From NCBI GenBank assembly GCA_019187105.1, contig JABAQM010000001.1:2200734-2264733 (forward strand): DNA of 64,000 nt. The letters run 5' to 3'. The notes below the pieces were generated by a model. That model was not told the origin of the DNA, did no database searches, and saw only the letters and a list, made by a program, of their open reading frames with translations. Source of the stretch: Fimbriimonadaceae bacterium. Its GTDB lineage: Bacteria > Armatimonadota > Fimbriimonadia > Fimbriimonadales > Fimbriimonadaceae. The position numbers were made by a program, and so were the translations under genes. Each line of letters starts with the position of its first letter. Position 1 is the first letter of the stretch. This document shows positions 55,312-63,808 of this stretch, in pieces.

Positions 55312-55346
55312 GCGCGATTCTTACAGCGCGATATAATGGATCGCGC
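55312..55346 (+). promoter_or_regulatory. Three GCGCGAT heptamers and TATAAT at the AfsR-like gene promoter
   Basis: GCGCGAT occurs at 55312-55318 and 55326-55332, and its inverse ATCGCGC at 55340-55346, an exact 14-bp period. The last pair forms a perfect 7-bp inverted repeat around the -10 box TATAAT (55332-55337), and the last copy abuts the ATG at 55347. This looks like an operator for negative or autogenous control of the gene. The gene's start is 9 nt after the -10 box, so its mRNA has almost no leader. Confidence 0.55.
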
Positions 55347-58151
55347 ATGCCAGATGCTGTATGCCGAGTCGAGCTGTTCGGCAATCTCAGACTGTTCCTT
55401 AGCGGCCGCCCGATGCCAATCAAGTCTCAGCGATTGGGCTCGCTGCTCGGGTTGATGGCGCTTGAGTTGCCGGCGCGCTTACCAAGGTCCCACGTGATCG
55501 AGATTCTTTGGCCAGAAAGCCTGCCGGAATCGGGCCGCAACAGCTTGAGCGTGGCAGTGCATGGGTTGCGGCAGTTGCTCGAACCGACAAAAGAGGACCA
55601 GGGAACGATTCTAGTCGCTGAATCCACCGATATAGGTTTAAACCCACTAGCCGTTTCGACGGATGTACAGGATTTCCAGCAGGCTATTGCAGAAGGGCGC
55701 CTTGGCGAGGCTATTGCCCTCTATCGACCGAACCTTGCCCAAGGCCACCATCTTGACGCCTTGCACGATGCACAGGCGAAGTATCACCTGGTAGCCATCA
55801 AGGCCTATGAAGAGCTGGTCAAGAGCTTGCGTGAGGCAAAAAAGGTTCGCGAAGCCATCGTGGTGAACACGCAGCTCATCGCCCTCGACCCCTTCAATGA
55901 GCGCGCACACATTCGGGCGATAAAACTCAATCTGGAGTCCGGTAACCGTAATAGCGCTCTCGAAGCCTACGAGGTTTTTCGGCGAATGCTAAAGACAAAT
56001 TGTGGCGCCGAGCCAGACCCAACCGTCGACGCATTGGTTAGAGATATCGCGCCTGCTTTTGGAAACGTCTTTGTTGCCCCTGAAGTCGACACTTCTGATG
56101 ACATACAGGCCACTCAAATTCCTGTTCGTCTAACAAAATTCTTTGGTAGGGCCAGAGAATTGGAATTGCTCGACAATCTCATTAATGGCGGGGCAAAGTT
56201 GATAACGATTACTGGAATGGGGGGTATCGGCAAGACGAGGCTTGTCGAAGAGGCTCTAAAACTTCAGGCTGCCAAGAACAACCCTCCTGCCCTTTACTTC
56301 GTTTCTCTTGCCGGCCGCAAGTCTGCATCCGAGGCCCTTAGCGAGATAGTGCAGGGCGTCCTGCCCTCCGGTTATCAAGCTCCCAACCTGACCGCCCAGA
56401 TCGCAGCGGTGTTATCGAATCGGCGATCGATCCTCGTGCTCGACAACATCGAGGACCTCTTGAATCACGACGGCTTAGAAGGGGCGACGATGGTCGAAAG
56501 CCTCGCCGGCTCGGTGGAGTGCTTGACCGTGCTCTGCACTTCTCGAGTTGCCATTGCAATCGACGGAGAGGTGGATTTCCGCCTGGATCCTTTGCCCGAT
56601 CTAGGCAAGGGCCATGCCTTCGATGCCGTCAAGGCAAACCCTCGGGTTCAGCTTTATGTCGATCGAGCAAAGAACGTTAACCCGGAGTTCGAACTGTCGG
56701 AGAAGAACTACAAGTCGGTTGCCGAGATTTCAACCTGGCTTGAGGGCGTTCCGCTGGCAATCGAGCTAGCGGCGGCCTGTGCTCGCTCCATCCCCCCCAA
56801 ACTGCTTCTAACTCGACTCAAGGCGCGACTCGATCTGCCCGACTCCCGGCTGAGAAAGGGCGTTGCCCGACATCGCAGCATCCGCGCCGTACTCGATAGC
56901 AGCTTCGAGCTCCTTAATGCAAGCGAAAGACTAGTCATCTGCACGTGCGCAACATTTAGAGGCGGGATTTTCCAAGACTCATTGGATCGGATCCTCGGCT
57001 CAGATACCGGGCAGTGTCTTGCGCAGTTGACCCGTTGCAGTCTGCTACGGGCCGAGTCCACATCACACGGCATGCAGTGGAAGATGCTCGAAATGGTCCG
57101 TGAGTTTGCGGAAGCCCGGCTAGCCGAGGAAGAGGAACCCTCAAAGATCGAAACCGCTTTCGCGATGACATTCTTGACCCAGGCCGAAGCGCTTCGGCAG
57201 CTGCTCACGGGGCACCAGCAACGCGACACGCTCTCCCGCATGCATTTGGACCGAAATAACTACTTGCGTGCCCTCGACCTCATGCTGGACAGAACCGACA
57301 TGTTGGAAGACGCTGTCCGTATGGTTGCGGCGCTATGGCGATTCTGGAGTATTGCCGGAACTCTCAACATCGGGCGCACTCGGCTTGATAGGCTGCTCAC
57401 GCAGTGCGAATCGAGGCCGATCGATAGCGGCTTAATGGCTCAGGCGTCCAACTTCGCCGGTAACCTTGCCTATTCGGCTGGGGAGTATAGCAAGGCGAGG
57501 CGATACCACGAACGCGCGGTTCTTCACTACCGGCAAGAGTTCAATGCTGAAGGTTTGGCATCCGCACTCAACAATATCGCCTTAGCTGGGATGCGGCTGG
57601 GTCAGTATGCAGCCGCAAAGCACAGTGCCGCGGAGGCGGTTGCCACCGCTGATGAGCACGGGTTGCATGACCTCCATGCGACGGCTCTGGGAACCTTGGG
57701 CCTGACCAACTACTGCAACGGCGACTTTTGTGCCGCGGCAACCGAGCTCGAGGCTGCTGCGGTCAAATTTCGCGCACTGGGCAACATCTACGCGACGGCG
57801 AACAACCTACGCCACCTCGCACGGGCACGATTTAACCTTGCCGATCAACGCTTTGCCGGGCTTGTTTTCGAAGCACTCGAACTGGCGGAAGGTGTCAACT
57901 CCTTGGCCCTGGCACTCAGCATCGTGATGGTCATCGCAGAGATGTGCGCCAACCTGGGGAACAAGAAGCTCGCCAGTACGCTCTTTGCCACGGTCAAGGC
58001 CATTCGGGCAGCGGATTCCGTAAGTTTTGTTGCGGGCGATGCAGCCCTGGAAATCGAAGTCGGAAGGTTGGTTGAGCCCGCAGATCCAGTTGACTTCCGA
58101 TCTGCAGTCGACCTGGCTCGCGAATTTCTGATCGGCGCCTCCCGGTCCTAA
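55347..58151 (+). CDS. AfsR-like regulator: SARP/BTAD DNA-binding, NB-ARC ATPase and TPR domains
   Basis: 934 residues. Residues 1-100 are an OmpR-type winged helix (RVELFGNLRLFLSGRP, ARLPRSHVIEILWP, RNSLSVAVHGLRQLL), and about 105-240 the bacterial transcriptional activation domain with DPFNERAHIRAIKLNLESGN. An NB-ARC-like ATPase follows: Walker A GMGGIGKT at 290-297, Walker B SILVLDN at 361-367, and GVPLAIELAAACAR near 475. TPR repeats fill about 700-900 (ASALNNIALAGMRLGQYAAAKHS, ATALGTLGLTNYCNGDF). This is the build of Streptomyces AfsR, and such proteins activate promoters by binding heptamer repeats. The STAND ATPase suggests switching on a ligand or phosphorylation. Confidence 0.93.
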   Translation: MPDAVCRVELFGNLRLFLSGRPMPIKSQRLGSLLGLMALELPARLPRSHVIEILWPESLPESGRNSLSVAVHGLRQLLEPTKEDQGTILVAESTDIGLNPLAVSTDVQDFQQAIAEGRLGEAIALYRPNLAQGHHLDALHDAQAKYHLVAIKAYEELVKSLREAKKVREAIVVNTQLIALDPFNERAHIRAIKLNLESGNRNSALEAYEVFRRMLKTNCGAEPDPTVDALVRDIAPAFGNVFVAPEVDTSDDIQATQIPVRLTKFFGRARELELLDNLINGGAKLITITGMGGIGKTRLVEEALKLQAAKNNPPALYFVSLAGRKSASEALSEIVQGVLPSGYQAPNLTAQIAAVLSNRRSILVLDNIEDLLNHDGLEGATMVESLAGSVECLTVLCTSRVAIAIDGEVDFRLDPLPDLGKGHAFDAVKANPRVQLYVDRAKNVNPEFELSEKNYKSVAEISTWLEGVPLAIELAAACARSIPPKLLLTRLKARLDLPDSRLRKGVARHRSIRAVLDSSFELLNASERLVICTCATFRGGIFQDSLDRILGSDTGQCLAQLTRCSLLRAESTSHGMQWKMLEMVREFAEARLAEEEEPSKIETAFAMTFLTQAEALRQLLTGHQQRDTLSRMHLDRNNYLRALDLMLDRTDMLEDAVRMVAALWRFWSIAGTLNIGRTRLDRLLTQCESRPIDSGLMAQASNFAGNLAYSAGEYSKARRYHERAVLHYRQEFNAEGLASALNNIALAGMRLGQYAAAKHSAAEAVATADEHGLHDLHATALGTLGLTNYCNGDFCAAATELEAAAVKFRALGNIYATANNLRHLARARFNLADQRFAGLVFEALELAEGVNSLALALSIVMVIAEMCANLGNKKLASTLFATVKAIRAADSVSFVAGDAALEIEVGRLVEPADPVDFRSAVDLAREFLIGASRS

Positions 58152-58206
58152 TGTCGGCCTGGTCCGTCACTGCCGGCGATGGCTTTCCCAAGGGGGGTCG
58201 ACCATG

Positions 58207-59253
58207 CTAGCCGGTCGGTGCAACTCCCTTGCTCGTGAGCTCCGACAAATTCAAGGCATTGGCCTCATTCATGGCATCTAGCAATCCGAGAAGCAGCTTC
58301 GGCACGAATCCAGGGCCGTTATAGACCCAGCCGCTATAGATCTGGACCAGGCTTGCGCCGAGGCGTAGCTTGTCGAGCACGTCCTGGGCGCTGAAGATCC
58401 CGCCGACACCGATCAGGGTCATCTCCCCATTGACCATCTCTGAAAGCAGCTGAAGATTGTCATCGGCGAGCGGCTTCAGCGGACGGCCGGATAGGCCGCC
58501 GACCTCTTGTGTCGGGCGGCTGAGTCCGTCCCGACTTACCGTCGTGTTGGTTGCGATAAACCCGGCGATGCGCTGCTGCCACCCAACTTCAACCACGTCT
58601 TCGAGCTGTCCTACCGTGAGGTCGGGAGAGATCTTGACAAAAATTCGCTCGCCCTCCTTGACGGTGCGCATCGCGGTCAGGATGTCGCTCAGCGCCTGCT
58701 TGTCTTGCAGGCTGCGAAGGTCGGGCGTGTTGGGCGACGACACGTTGACGACCACGTAATCGCCAAGTTTCCAAGCTATTTCGTAAATCTTCGCGTACTC
58801 GGCGGCGGCGTCCTCGATAGGGGTGACCTTCGATTTGCCGATGTTGACCCCGATCGGAATGCCGGCCCCTCGGGAAGCCAGGCGGGGAGCGGCGGCGCTG
58901 ATCCCGCCGTTGTTGAACCCCATTCGATTGATGATCGCCTTGTCTTCGGGAATGCGAATCAGCCTCGGCTTGGGATTGCCCGGCTGGCCGTGATAGGTGA
59001 GGGTCCCCACTTCGGCGAATCCAAATCCCAGACTGGACCAGCGCGAAACCGCCGTCGCGTCTTTGTCGACGCCGGCAGCCAGACCCACGGGATTTGAAAA
59101 GTAAAGATTATTGGCGGAAACCTGCAGCCGATCGTCCTTGACCAAGCGCGTTCTAATGAGTCCGCGAGCGACCGCCCACAAGGCGAGGTTGTGCGCACGC
59201 TCGGCATCGAGTCGAAACAGAATCGGCCGAAGCACGCGCTCGTAGGCAGACAT
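58207..59253 (-). CDS. pyrD: Dihydroorotate dehydrogenase (quinone), class 2
   Basis: Oxidises dihydroorotate to orotate with FMN and passes electrons to quinone, the fourth step of UMP synthesis. The class 2 N-terminal helical extension (YERVLRPILFRLDAERAHNLALWAVARG) that reaches the membrane is present, and the catalytic base is the Ser in VVNVSSPNTPDLRSLQ (class 1 has Cys). FMN-binding SGRPLKPLADDNLQL and LIGVGGI regions are canonical. The ATG at 59253 is chosen over TTG 59259 because CATAAT lies 8 nt before it. Its start region faces the ribosomal operon. Confidence 0.96.
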   Translation of the reverse strand: MSAYERVLRPILFRLDAERAHNLALWAVARGLIRTRLVKDDRLQVSANNLYFSNPVGLAAGVDKDATAVSRWSSLGFGFAEVGTLTYHGQPGNPKPRLIRIPEDKAIINRMGFNNGGISAAAPRLASRGAGIPIGVNIGKSKVTPIEDAAAEYAKIYEIAWKLGDYVVVNVSSPNTPDLRSLQDKQALSDILTAMRTVKEGERIFVKISPDLTVGQLEDVVEVGWQQRIAGFIATNTTVSRDGLSRPTQEVGGLSGRPLKPLADDNLQLLSEMVNGEMTLIGVGGIFSAQDVLDKLRLGASLVQIYSGWVYNGPGFVPKLLLGLLDAMNEANALNLSELTSKGVAPTG

Positions 59254-59383
59254 CGGCAACGATTATGCGGCCTTGCCCCCGACCGCATGAATCGGGTACC
59301 TTATTGGGTCTGAACAACTTGGCCACGCGAACGGTCCAGGCAGAAGCCGGATACCGTCGCGGGAACGGCGGGGAACAGAAACT

Positions 59384-59677
59384 ATGGCAAAAAAGTGTTT
59401 AATCGAGAAGCAAGCCAAGCTCCAGGCAACCTGGGAGCGCTTGCGTAAGGAAGAGCAAGAGATCAAGGCTCTTCCGCTAGAGCAGCGCCAAGAGGCGATG
59501 GAAGCCTTCAAGACTCGGCGAGTCAGGAATCGCCAGTTCAAGGCGCGCTTCTACAATCGCTCGGCGATTGGCGGCCGTGCTCGCGGCTACATCCGATTTT
59601 TCGGCATCAGCCGGCAAGTTTTCCGGGAGATGGCCCACCGTGGCCAGATTCCTGGCGTGACCAAGTCGAGCTGGTAG
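59384..59677 (+). CDS. rpsN: 30S ribosomal protein S14, zinc-independent form
   Basis: 97 residues of uS14. The C-terminal half ([40 protein letters not shown]) is diagnostic. The four zinc cysteines of the C+ type are replaced (NRSAIGG for NRCRLCG), so this is the C- form. It opens the operon; in most bacteria rplE, rplX and rplN precede rpsN in the spc operon, but here pyrD is divergent 124 bp upstream. GGCGGGGAACAGAAACT precedes the ATG. Bacteria often hold the C- form in reserve for zinc starvation, but here it sits in the main operon. Confidence 0.97.
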   Translation: MAKKCLIEKQAKLQATWERLRKEEQEIKALPLEQRQEAMEAFKTRRVRNRQFKARFYNRSAIGGRARGYIRFFGISRQVFREMAHRGQIPGVTKSSW

Positions 59678-59696
59678 CTCGAGAGGAGCCTCAGAT

Positions 59697-60092
59697 ATGC
59701 ATAGCGATCCCATCGCGGACCTGCTGACCCGCATTCGCAACGGTTCCCGAGCCAAGCTCAGCGCCGTCGAAGTGCCCCACAGCCGCATCAAATTAGAACT
59801 CGTCAAGCTCTTGGAAGCCGAAGGCTTCGTCAAGGGCCACGAAATCACGACCGAGTCGAAGTTCCCTTCGATTCGTGTCCACTTGAAGTACGACAACCGC
59901 AGAAACCCGATCATTCACAGCCTTAAGCGCGTGAGCAAGCCGGGTCTGCGCGTTTACAAAGGGTCGGAATCGTTGAAGCCGCTTCGAAGCGGGCTCACGA
60001 CTCAGATCCTTTCGACCAGCCAGGGGTTGATGACCGACCGAGAAGCGCGACGCAAGCACATCGGCGGCGAGATCCTCTGCGAGGTTTGGTAA
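59697..60092 (+). CDS. rpsH: 30S ribosomal protein S8
   Basis: uS8, a primary binder of the central domain of 16S rRNA. MHSDPIADLLTRIRNG at the N terminus and GLTTQILSTSQGLMTDREARRKHIGGEILCEVW at the C terminus are diagnostic. Its length, 131, is normal. Shine-Dalgarno GAGAGGAG precedes the ATG. It lies 19 bp after rpsN and 15 bp before rplF. Confidence 0.98.
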   Translation: MHSDPIADLLTRIRNGSRAKLSAVEVPHSRIKLELVKLLEAEGFVKGHEITTESKFPSIRVHLKYDNRRNPIIHSLKRVSKPGLRVYKGSESLKPLRSGLTTQILSTSQGLMTDREARRKHIGGEILCEVW

Positions 60093-60107
60093 GGAGGCCA
60101 AAGAGAC

Positions 60108-60671
60108 ATGTCGCGAATTGGATTGAGACCGATCGAGGTTCCCAACGGCGTCACCGTCGAAGTGGAAGCCGACAACCTCGTCAAGGTGAAGGGGCCCAAG
60201 GGCCAGCTTGAAATGCGCGTTGCCCGCGAACTGACGCTGAAGCAGGAAGACGGAACGATTGCGATTGAGCGGCCGAACAACCAGGCCCGGATGCGGAGTC
60301 AGCACGGCCTCGCTCGCACGCTCGTCAGCAATATGGTCGAAGGGGTTACCAAGGGCCACAAGCGGGAACTGGAGATTATCGGCGTGGGCTATCGTGCCCA
60401 ACTGTCCGGCAAGAACCTTATCCTCAATATGGGCTACAGCCACCCGGTTACGATCGAGGCGGACGAAGGCGTGACCTTCGAGCTGCCCCAAGAAGAAAAG
60501 GGCCGCGCCCAGCGAATCATCGTCAGTGGCATCGACAAGGCCATGGTCGGCCAGTTTGCCGCCGACATCCGAAAGGTGCGAAAGCCGGATCCCTACAAGG
60601 GCAAGGGCATTCGCTACGTCGGCGAGGTCGTCAAGCTCAAGGCCGGTAAGCGAGCGGCGGCGAAGAAGTAA
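60108..60671 (+). CDS. rplF: 50S ribosomal protein L6
   Basis: uL6, two-domain protein near the factor-binding centre. MSRIGLRPIEVPNGVTVEV and the C-terminal DKAMVGQFAADIRKVRKPDPYKGKGIRYVGEVVKLKAGK are canonical. The 187-residue length has a short basic tail (RAAAKK). It is preceded by AAGGAGG just before the ATG. Confidence 0.98.
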   Translation: MSRIGLRPIEVPNGVTVEVEADNLVKVKGPKGQLEMRVARELTLKQEDGTIAIERPNNQARMRSQHGLARTLVSNMVEGVTKGHKRELEIIGVGYRAQLSGKNLILNMGYSHPVTIEADEGVTFELPQEEKGRAQRIIVSGIDKAMVGQFAADIRKVRKPDPYKGKGIRYVGEVVKLKAGKRAAAKK

Positions 60672-60688
60672 GGAGGATTTGAACCCAA

Positions 60689-61042
60689 ATGGCTAAAACA
60701 ACCCAACATCAGGCTCGAATCGTCCGCCACAAGCGGGTCCGCAAGAATGTGGTCGGCACCACCGAGCGGCCGCGCCTCGCGGTCTTTCGCAGCCTCAAGC
60801 ACATTTCCGTCCAGCTGATCGACGACACCAACGGGGTGACGATCTGCAGTGCCAGCAGTCTGGAGAAGGACCTGAAGGCACCGGGCAACGTCGATGGCGC
60901 CAAGAAGGTCGGCGAGGCAATCGCCAAGCGGGCTAAGGCTGCGGGCGTCGAGAGAGTCGTTTTCGACCGGGGCGGTTTCCGCTACCACGGTCGTGTAGCA
61001 AGCCTCGCCAGCGGAGCTCGCGAGGGCGGTCTGGAGTTCTAA
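60689..61042 (+). CDS. rplR: 50S ribosomal protein L18
   Basis: uL18, which binds 5S rRNA together with L5. The sequence starts with [39 protein letters not shown] and ends with the invariant [28 protein letters not shown]. Length 117. Note that rplE (L5) is not in this operon. TAAGGAGGATTTGAACC provides the Shine-Dalgarno. Confidence 0.98.
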   Translation: MAKTTQHQARIVRHKRVRKNVVGTTERPRLAVFRSLKHISVQLIDDTNGVTICSASSLEKDLKAPGNVDGAKKVGEAIAKRAKAAGVERVVFDRGGFRYHGRVASLASGAREGGLEF

Positions 61043-61046
61043 AAGC

Positions 61047-61625
61047 ATGAGAATGATGAACCGAATGACCGGCCGGCGAGACAATCGGCAGCAGCAGACC
61101 GAGGGTCCGCAGCTCGATGTTCGCGTGGTGCGGTCGAATAAAGTGTTCAAGACCCACAAGGGCGGCAAGACGGCCTCTTGGTCGATCCTCGTCGTCGTGG
61201 GCGACAACAAGGGTAGCGTGGGCGTCGGCCTTGGCAAGGCGCGCGGCATTCCCGATGCGATCCGCAAGGCGGAAGAGTCGGCGCGAAAGAACATGTTCCG
61301 CGTGCCGATGATCGGCGACACGATCCCGCATGAGGTCCGCGCCAAGTGCGGTACCGCAACCGTTCTGCTCCGGCCGGCTTCGCCCGGTACGGGCGTGAAG
61401 GCAGGCAGCGCCGTCCGCGCCTGCCTGGAAGCAGCCGGGATCCACAACGTGCTCGCCAAGAGCCTCGGCAGCCGCAATGCGGTGAACATGGCTTATGCGA
61501 CCATCGATGCCTTTAAGCGGCTTGCCGCGCCGGAAGATGCGGCGGCCAAGCGCGGCCTCGATGCCAACGAGCTCGTACCGTGGCTCAGCAAGGCGCGCAA
61601 GGAGGAAGAGGATGCTGCGCATTAG
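61047..61625 (+). CDS. rpsE: 30S ribosomal protein S5
   Basis: uS5, acting in decoding fidelity. KTASWSILVVVGDNKGSVGVGLGKARGIPDAIRKAEESARKNM and GTATVLLRPASPGTGVKAGSAVRACLEAAGI are diagnostic. At 192 residues it is longer than the 165-residue typical form, with an extra C-terminal acidic helix (RGLDANELVPWLSKARKEEEDAAH). Its end overlaps the rpmD start by 14 bp. The start used is ATG 61047; ATGs at 61053 and 61056 are alternatives. Confidence 0.97.
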   Translation: MRMMNRMTGRRDNRQQQTEGPQLDVRVVRSNKVFKTHKGGKTASWSILVVVGDNKGSVGVGLGKARGIPDAIRKAEESARKNMFRVPMIGDTIPHEVRAKCGTATVLLRPASPGTGVKAGSAVRACLEAAGIHNVLAKSLGSRNAVNMAYATIDAFKRLAAPEDAAAKRGLDANELVPWLSKARKEEEDAAH

Positions 61626-61998
61626 GCTCGTCAAGAGCATCATTGCCCAGACACCCAGGAACCGCGCCACCGTGCACGGACTCGGCCTGCGCAAGATGCA
61701 TCAGGTCGTGCTGCAGCCGGATAACCCGGCCATCCGCGGCATGATCCACCACGTCAAGCACATGCTCGAGGTGGAAGTGGTCGAAGGCGAGGTGACCAAG
61801 AAGAAGGTCGTGAAGACCTCGAAGCCGGCGGAATCCAAGCCGAGGGCCGAAAGGAAAGCGGCTTCCGTGAAACCGACTGCGGCCCCGACGGCGGAGAAGC
61901 CAAAGGCTGCCGCCAAGCCCAAGGCAGCGGCAAAGCCTGCCGCCGCAAAACCGGCTGCGGCAAAGAAGCCTGCTGCAAAGAAGAAGGCGGAGGAATAA
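61612..61998 (+). CDS. rpmD: 50S ribosomal protein L30 with a long Lys/Ala-rich tail
   Basis: Residues 1-60 are ordinary uL30: MLRIRLVKSIIAQTPRNRATVHGLGLRKMHQVV, then IRGMIHHVKHMLEVEVVE. Normal L30 stops at about 60. Here another 68 residues follow, made of Lys, Ala and Pro with repeats such as KPKAAAKPAAAKPAAAKKPAAKK, the composition of a histone H1 tail. The frame is open upstream to 61495 in the wrong context; the ATG at 61612, after GGAGGAAGAGG, is the family start. It overlaps rpsE by 14 bp and precedes rplO by 3 bp. Confidence 0.95.
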   Translation: MLRIRLVKSIIAQTPRNRATVHGLGLRKMHQVVLQPDNPAIRGMIHHVKHMLEVEVVEGEVTKKKVVKTSKPAESKPRAERKAASVKPTAAPTAEKPKAAAKPKAAAKPAAAKPAAAKKPAAKKKAEE

Positions 61999-62001
61999 CC
62001 G

Positions 62002-62445
62002 ATGAAATTACACGAACTCAAGCCGGCCAAGGGCAGCAAGCGGCCACGCCGACGCGTAGCCCGAGGTATCGGCAGTGGTCTGGGCAAGACCGCTGGACGC
62101 GGCACCAAGGGCCAGAAGGCACGGCGTCAGATCCACCCTCGCTTCGAGGGCGGCCAGACCCCGATTCAGCGCCGACTGCCCGTCAAGAAGGGCTTTCGCA
62201 ACGTGAATCACAAGGTCTTCTCGGTGGTTAATCTCGACGACCTCGAAAGGCTGTTCAGCGCCGGCGACGAAGTGACGCCGGAGAAACTCGTGGCGGCCGG
62301 TGTCATCTCGGCGAACAAAGATGGCGTAAAGATCCTTGGGTTTGGTGAATTGACCAAGAAACTCAAGGTGTCCGCGCACGCCTTCAGCAAATCGGCTGAA
62401 GCGGCGATCACGGGCAAAGGCGGAGCAATCACTCGAATCGAATAG
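62002..62445 (+). CDS. rplO: 50S ribosomal protein L15
   Basis: uL15, 147 residues. [41 protein letters not shown] at the N terminus and [18 protein letters not shown] are diagnostic of the RNA-binding extension. The C-terminal domain is complete ([24 protein letters not shown]). It lies 3 bp after rpmD and 7 bp before secY. Confidence 0.98.
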   Translation: MKLHELKPAKGSKRPRRRVARGIGSGLGKTAGRGTKGQKARRQIHPRFEGGQTPIQRRLPVKKGFRNVNHKVFSVVNLDDLERLFSAGDEVTPEKLVAAGVISANKDGVKILGFGELTKKLKVSAHAFSKSAEAAITGKGGAITRIE

Positions 62446-62452
62446 GAAGTAA

Positions 62453-63805
62453 ATGGGAACGGCACTAGGGGCAGGCGGATACGGCGGCAGAGGCGATAAG
62501 GGCCTCCGCATGCCGCTGATGGAAACATTGAAGCTGGCTTGGGCCGATCCCGACATCCGGGACCGGCTCAAGTTCGTGCTTTTCTGCTTCGGCGTCTTCG
62601 CCTTGGGCATCCACATCCCGATTCCTATTCCGGGCATCGATCCGGGCCGGTTCGAGGCCATGCTCGAAAAGAACGTGTTCTTCCAGATGCTCAACACGTT
62701 TGGCGGCGGCGGCCTGCGCCGGATATCGATCTTTGCGCTCGGTCTCAATCCCTATATCACGGCCTCGATCATCATGCAGATCCTAACCACGGCCATGCCG
62801 CAGTGGAAGAAGGAAATGCAGGAGGGTGGCGAATACGCCCGTCGTCAGCAGAACAAGCGAACGCGATTGCTCACCGTGTTCCTGGCCTACGCCCAGGGAT
62901 GGGGTCTCCTTCAGATGATGGGAGATGCGATTGGAGTTCAATCACCGATGTCGAAGTTCATCATCCTTACCTTCTGGATGACGGGCTCAATGTTCATGCT
63001 GTGGCTGGGTGAGCAGGTCAGTGAGCGAGGCATCGGCAACGGCGTTTCGCTATTGATCTTCGCCGGTATCGTCATCTCTTTGCCGAACATCACTTCGCAG
63101 ATCGGCAAAGGCATCGCAGATGGAATCGTCAACTGGGGCAGCGTGATCGTCCTGATCGCCTTTTTCCTTGCGACGACGTGGTTCATCGTTCACTTTACAA
63201 TTGCTCAGCGACGGATTGCGATCCAACACATGAGGCGGCAAGTGGGGACGAAGGTCGTGGGTGGCGCAAGCAGCTACCTGCCGTTTTCGATCGCCCTCGC
63301 CGGCGTCATCCCCATTATCTTCGCGATTTCGCTCATCTACATGCCCGCCCAGTTTGCGAGCTTCTCGCCTCCGGGATCGGTGTGGCACGATTCGCTGATG
63401 AAGGTTGCGGACTTTTTCAGTCCGAATTTCAGAAAGTGGGAAGGATGGGTCGGCGCTCTGGTTTACACCGGCCTGATTTTCTTCTTCACCTATTTCTACA
63501 CGGCGATCCAGTACAACGTCGAAGACATCGCAAACAACCTCAAGCGGGGCGGCTCCTTCATTCCGGGCGTCAGGCCGGGAAAGCAGACTAAGGACTTTCT
63601 CGACCAGGTCATCTCGCGACTGACGTTTGTCGGCGCCGGCTTCCTTGCTCTCGTTGCGTTGACCCAGTTCATCGTGCCTCTCATCATCCCGGTGGCGCAG
63701 GTTGGCCTCATCGGCGGTACGTCCTTGCTGATCATGGTTAGCGTTGCGTTGGAGACGATGCGGCAGATCGAGGCCAACCTGCTGATGAAGCAGTACGGCG
63801 GTTAG
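62453..63805 (+). CDS. secY: Protein translocase subunit SecY
   Basis: The channel of the Sec translocon. 450 residues with ten hydrophobic helices. Signatures include LFALGLNPYITASIIMQIL (helix 2 with the lateral gate), the RRQNKRTRL loop, GERGIGNGVSLLIFAGIV (the second SecY signature, with SERGIGNG), KRGGSFIPGVRPGKQT and the last helix ahead of the YGG tail. The loop between helix 6 and 7 (ISQ RRIAIQHMRRQVG-like) is normal. It starts at ATG 62453, 7 bp after rplO; the short residue stretch ALGAGGYGGRG before helix 1 is Gly-rich. Confidence 0.97.
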   Translation: MGTALGAGGYGGRGDKGLRMPLMETLKLAWADPDIRDRLKFVLFCFGVFALGIHIPIPIPGIDPGRFEAMLEKNVFFQMLNTFGGGGLRRISIFALGLNPYITASIIMQILTTAMPQWKKEMQEGGEYARRQQNKRTRLLTVFLAYAQGWGLLQMMGDAIGVQSPMSKFIILTFWMTGSMFMLWLGEQVSERGIGNGVSLLIFAGIVISLPNITSQIGKGIADGIVNWGSVIVLIAFFLATTWFIVHFTIAQRRIAIQHMRRQVGTKVVGGASSYLPFSIALAGVIPIIFAISLIYMPAQFASFSPPGSVWHDSLMKVADFFSPNFRKWEGWVGALVYTGLIFFFTYFYTAIQYNVEDIANNLKRGGSFIPGVRPGKQTKDFLDQVISRLTFVGAGFLALVALTQFIVPLIIPVAQVGLIGGTSLLIMVSVALETMRQIEANLLMKQYGG

Positions 63806-63808
63806 ACC

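Noticed and set aside
55312-55346. CRISPR-like array from the repeated GCGCGAT units
   Set aside because: The units are 7 bp with 14-bp period, far too short for CRISPR repeats, and no cas gene is present.
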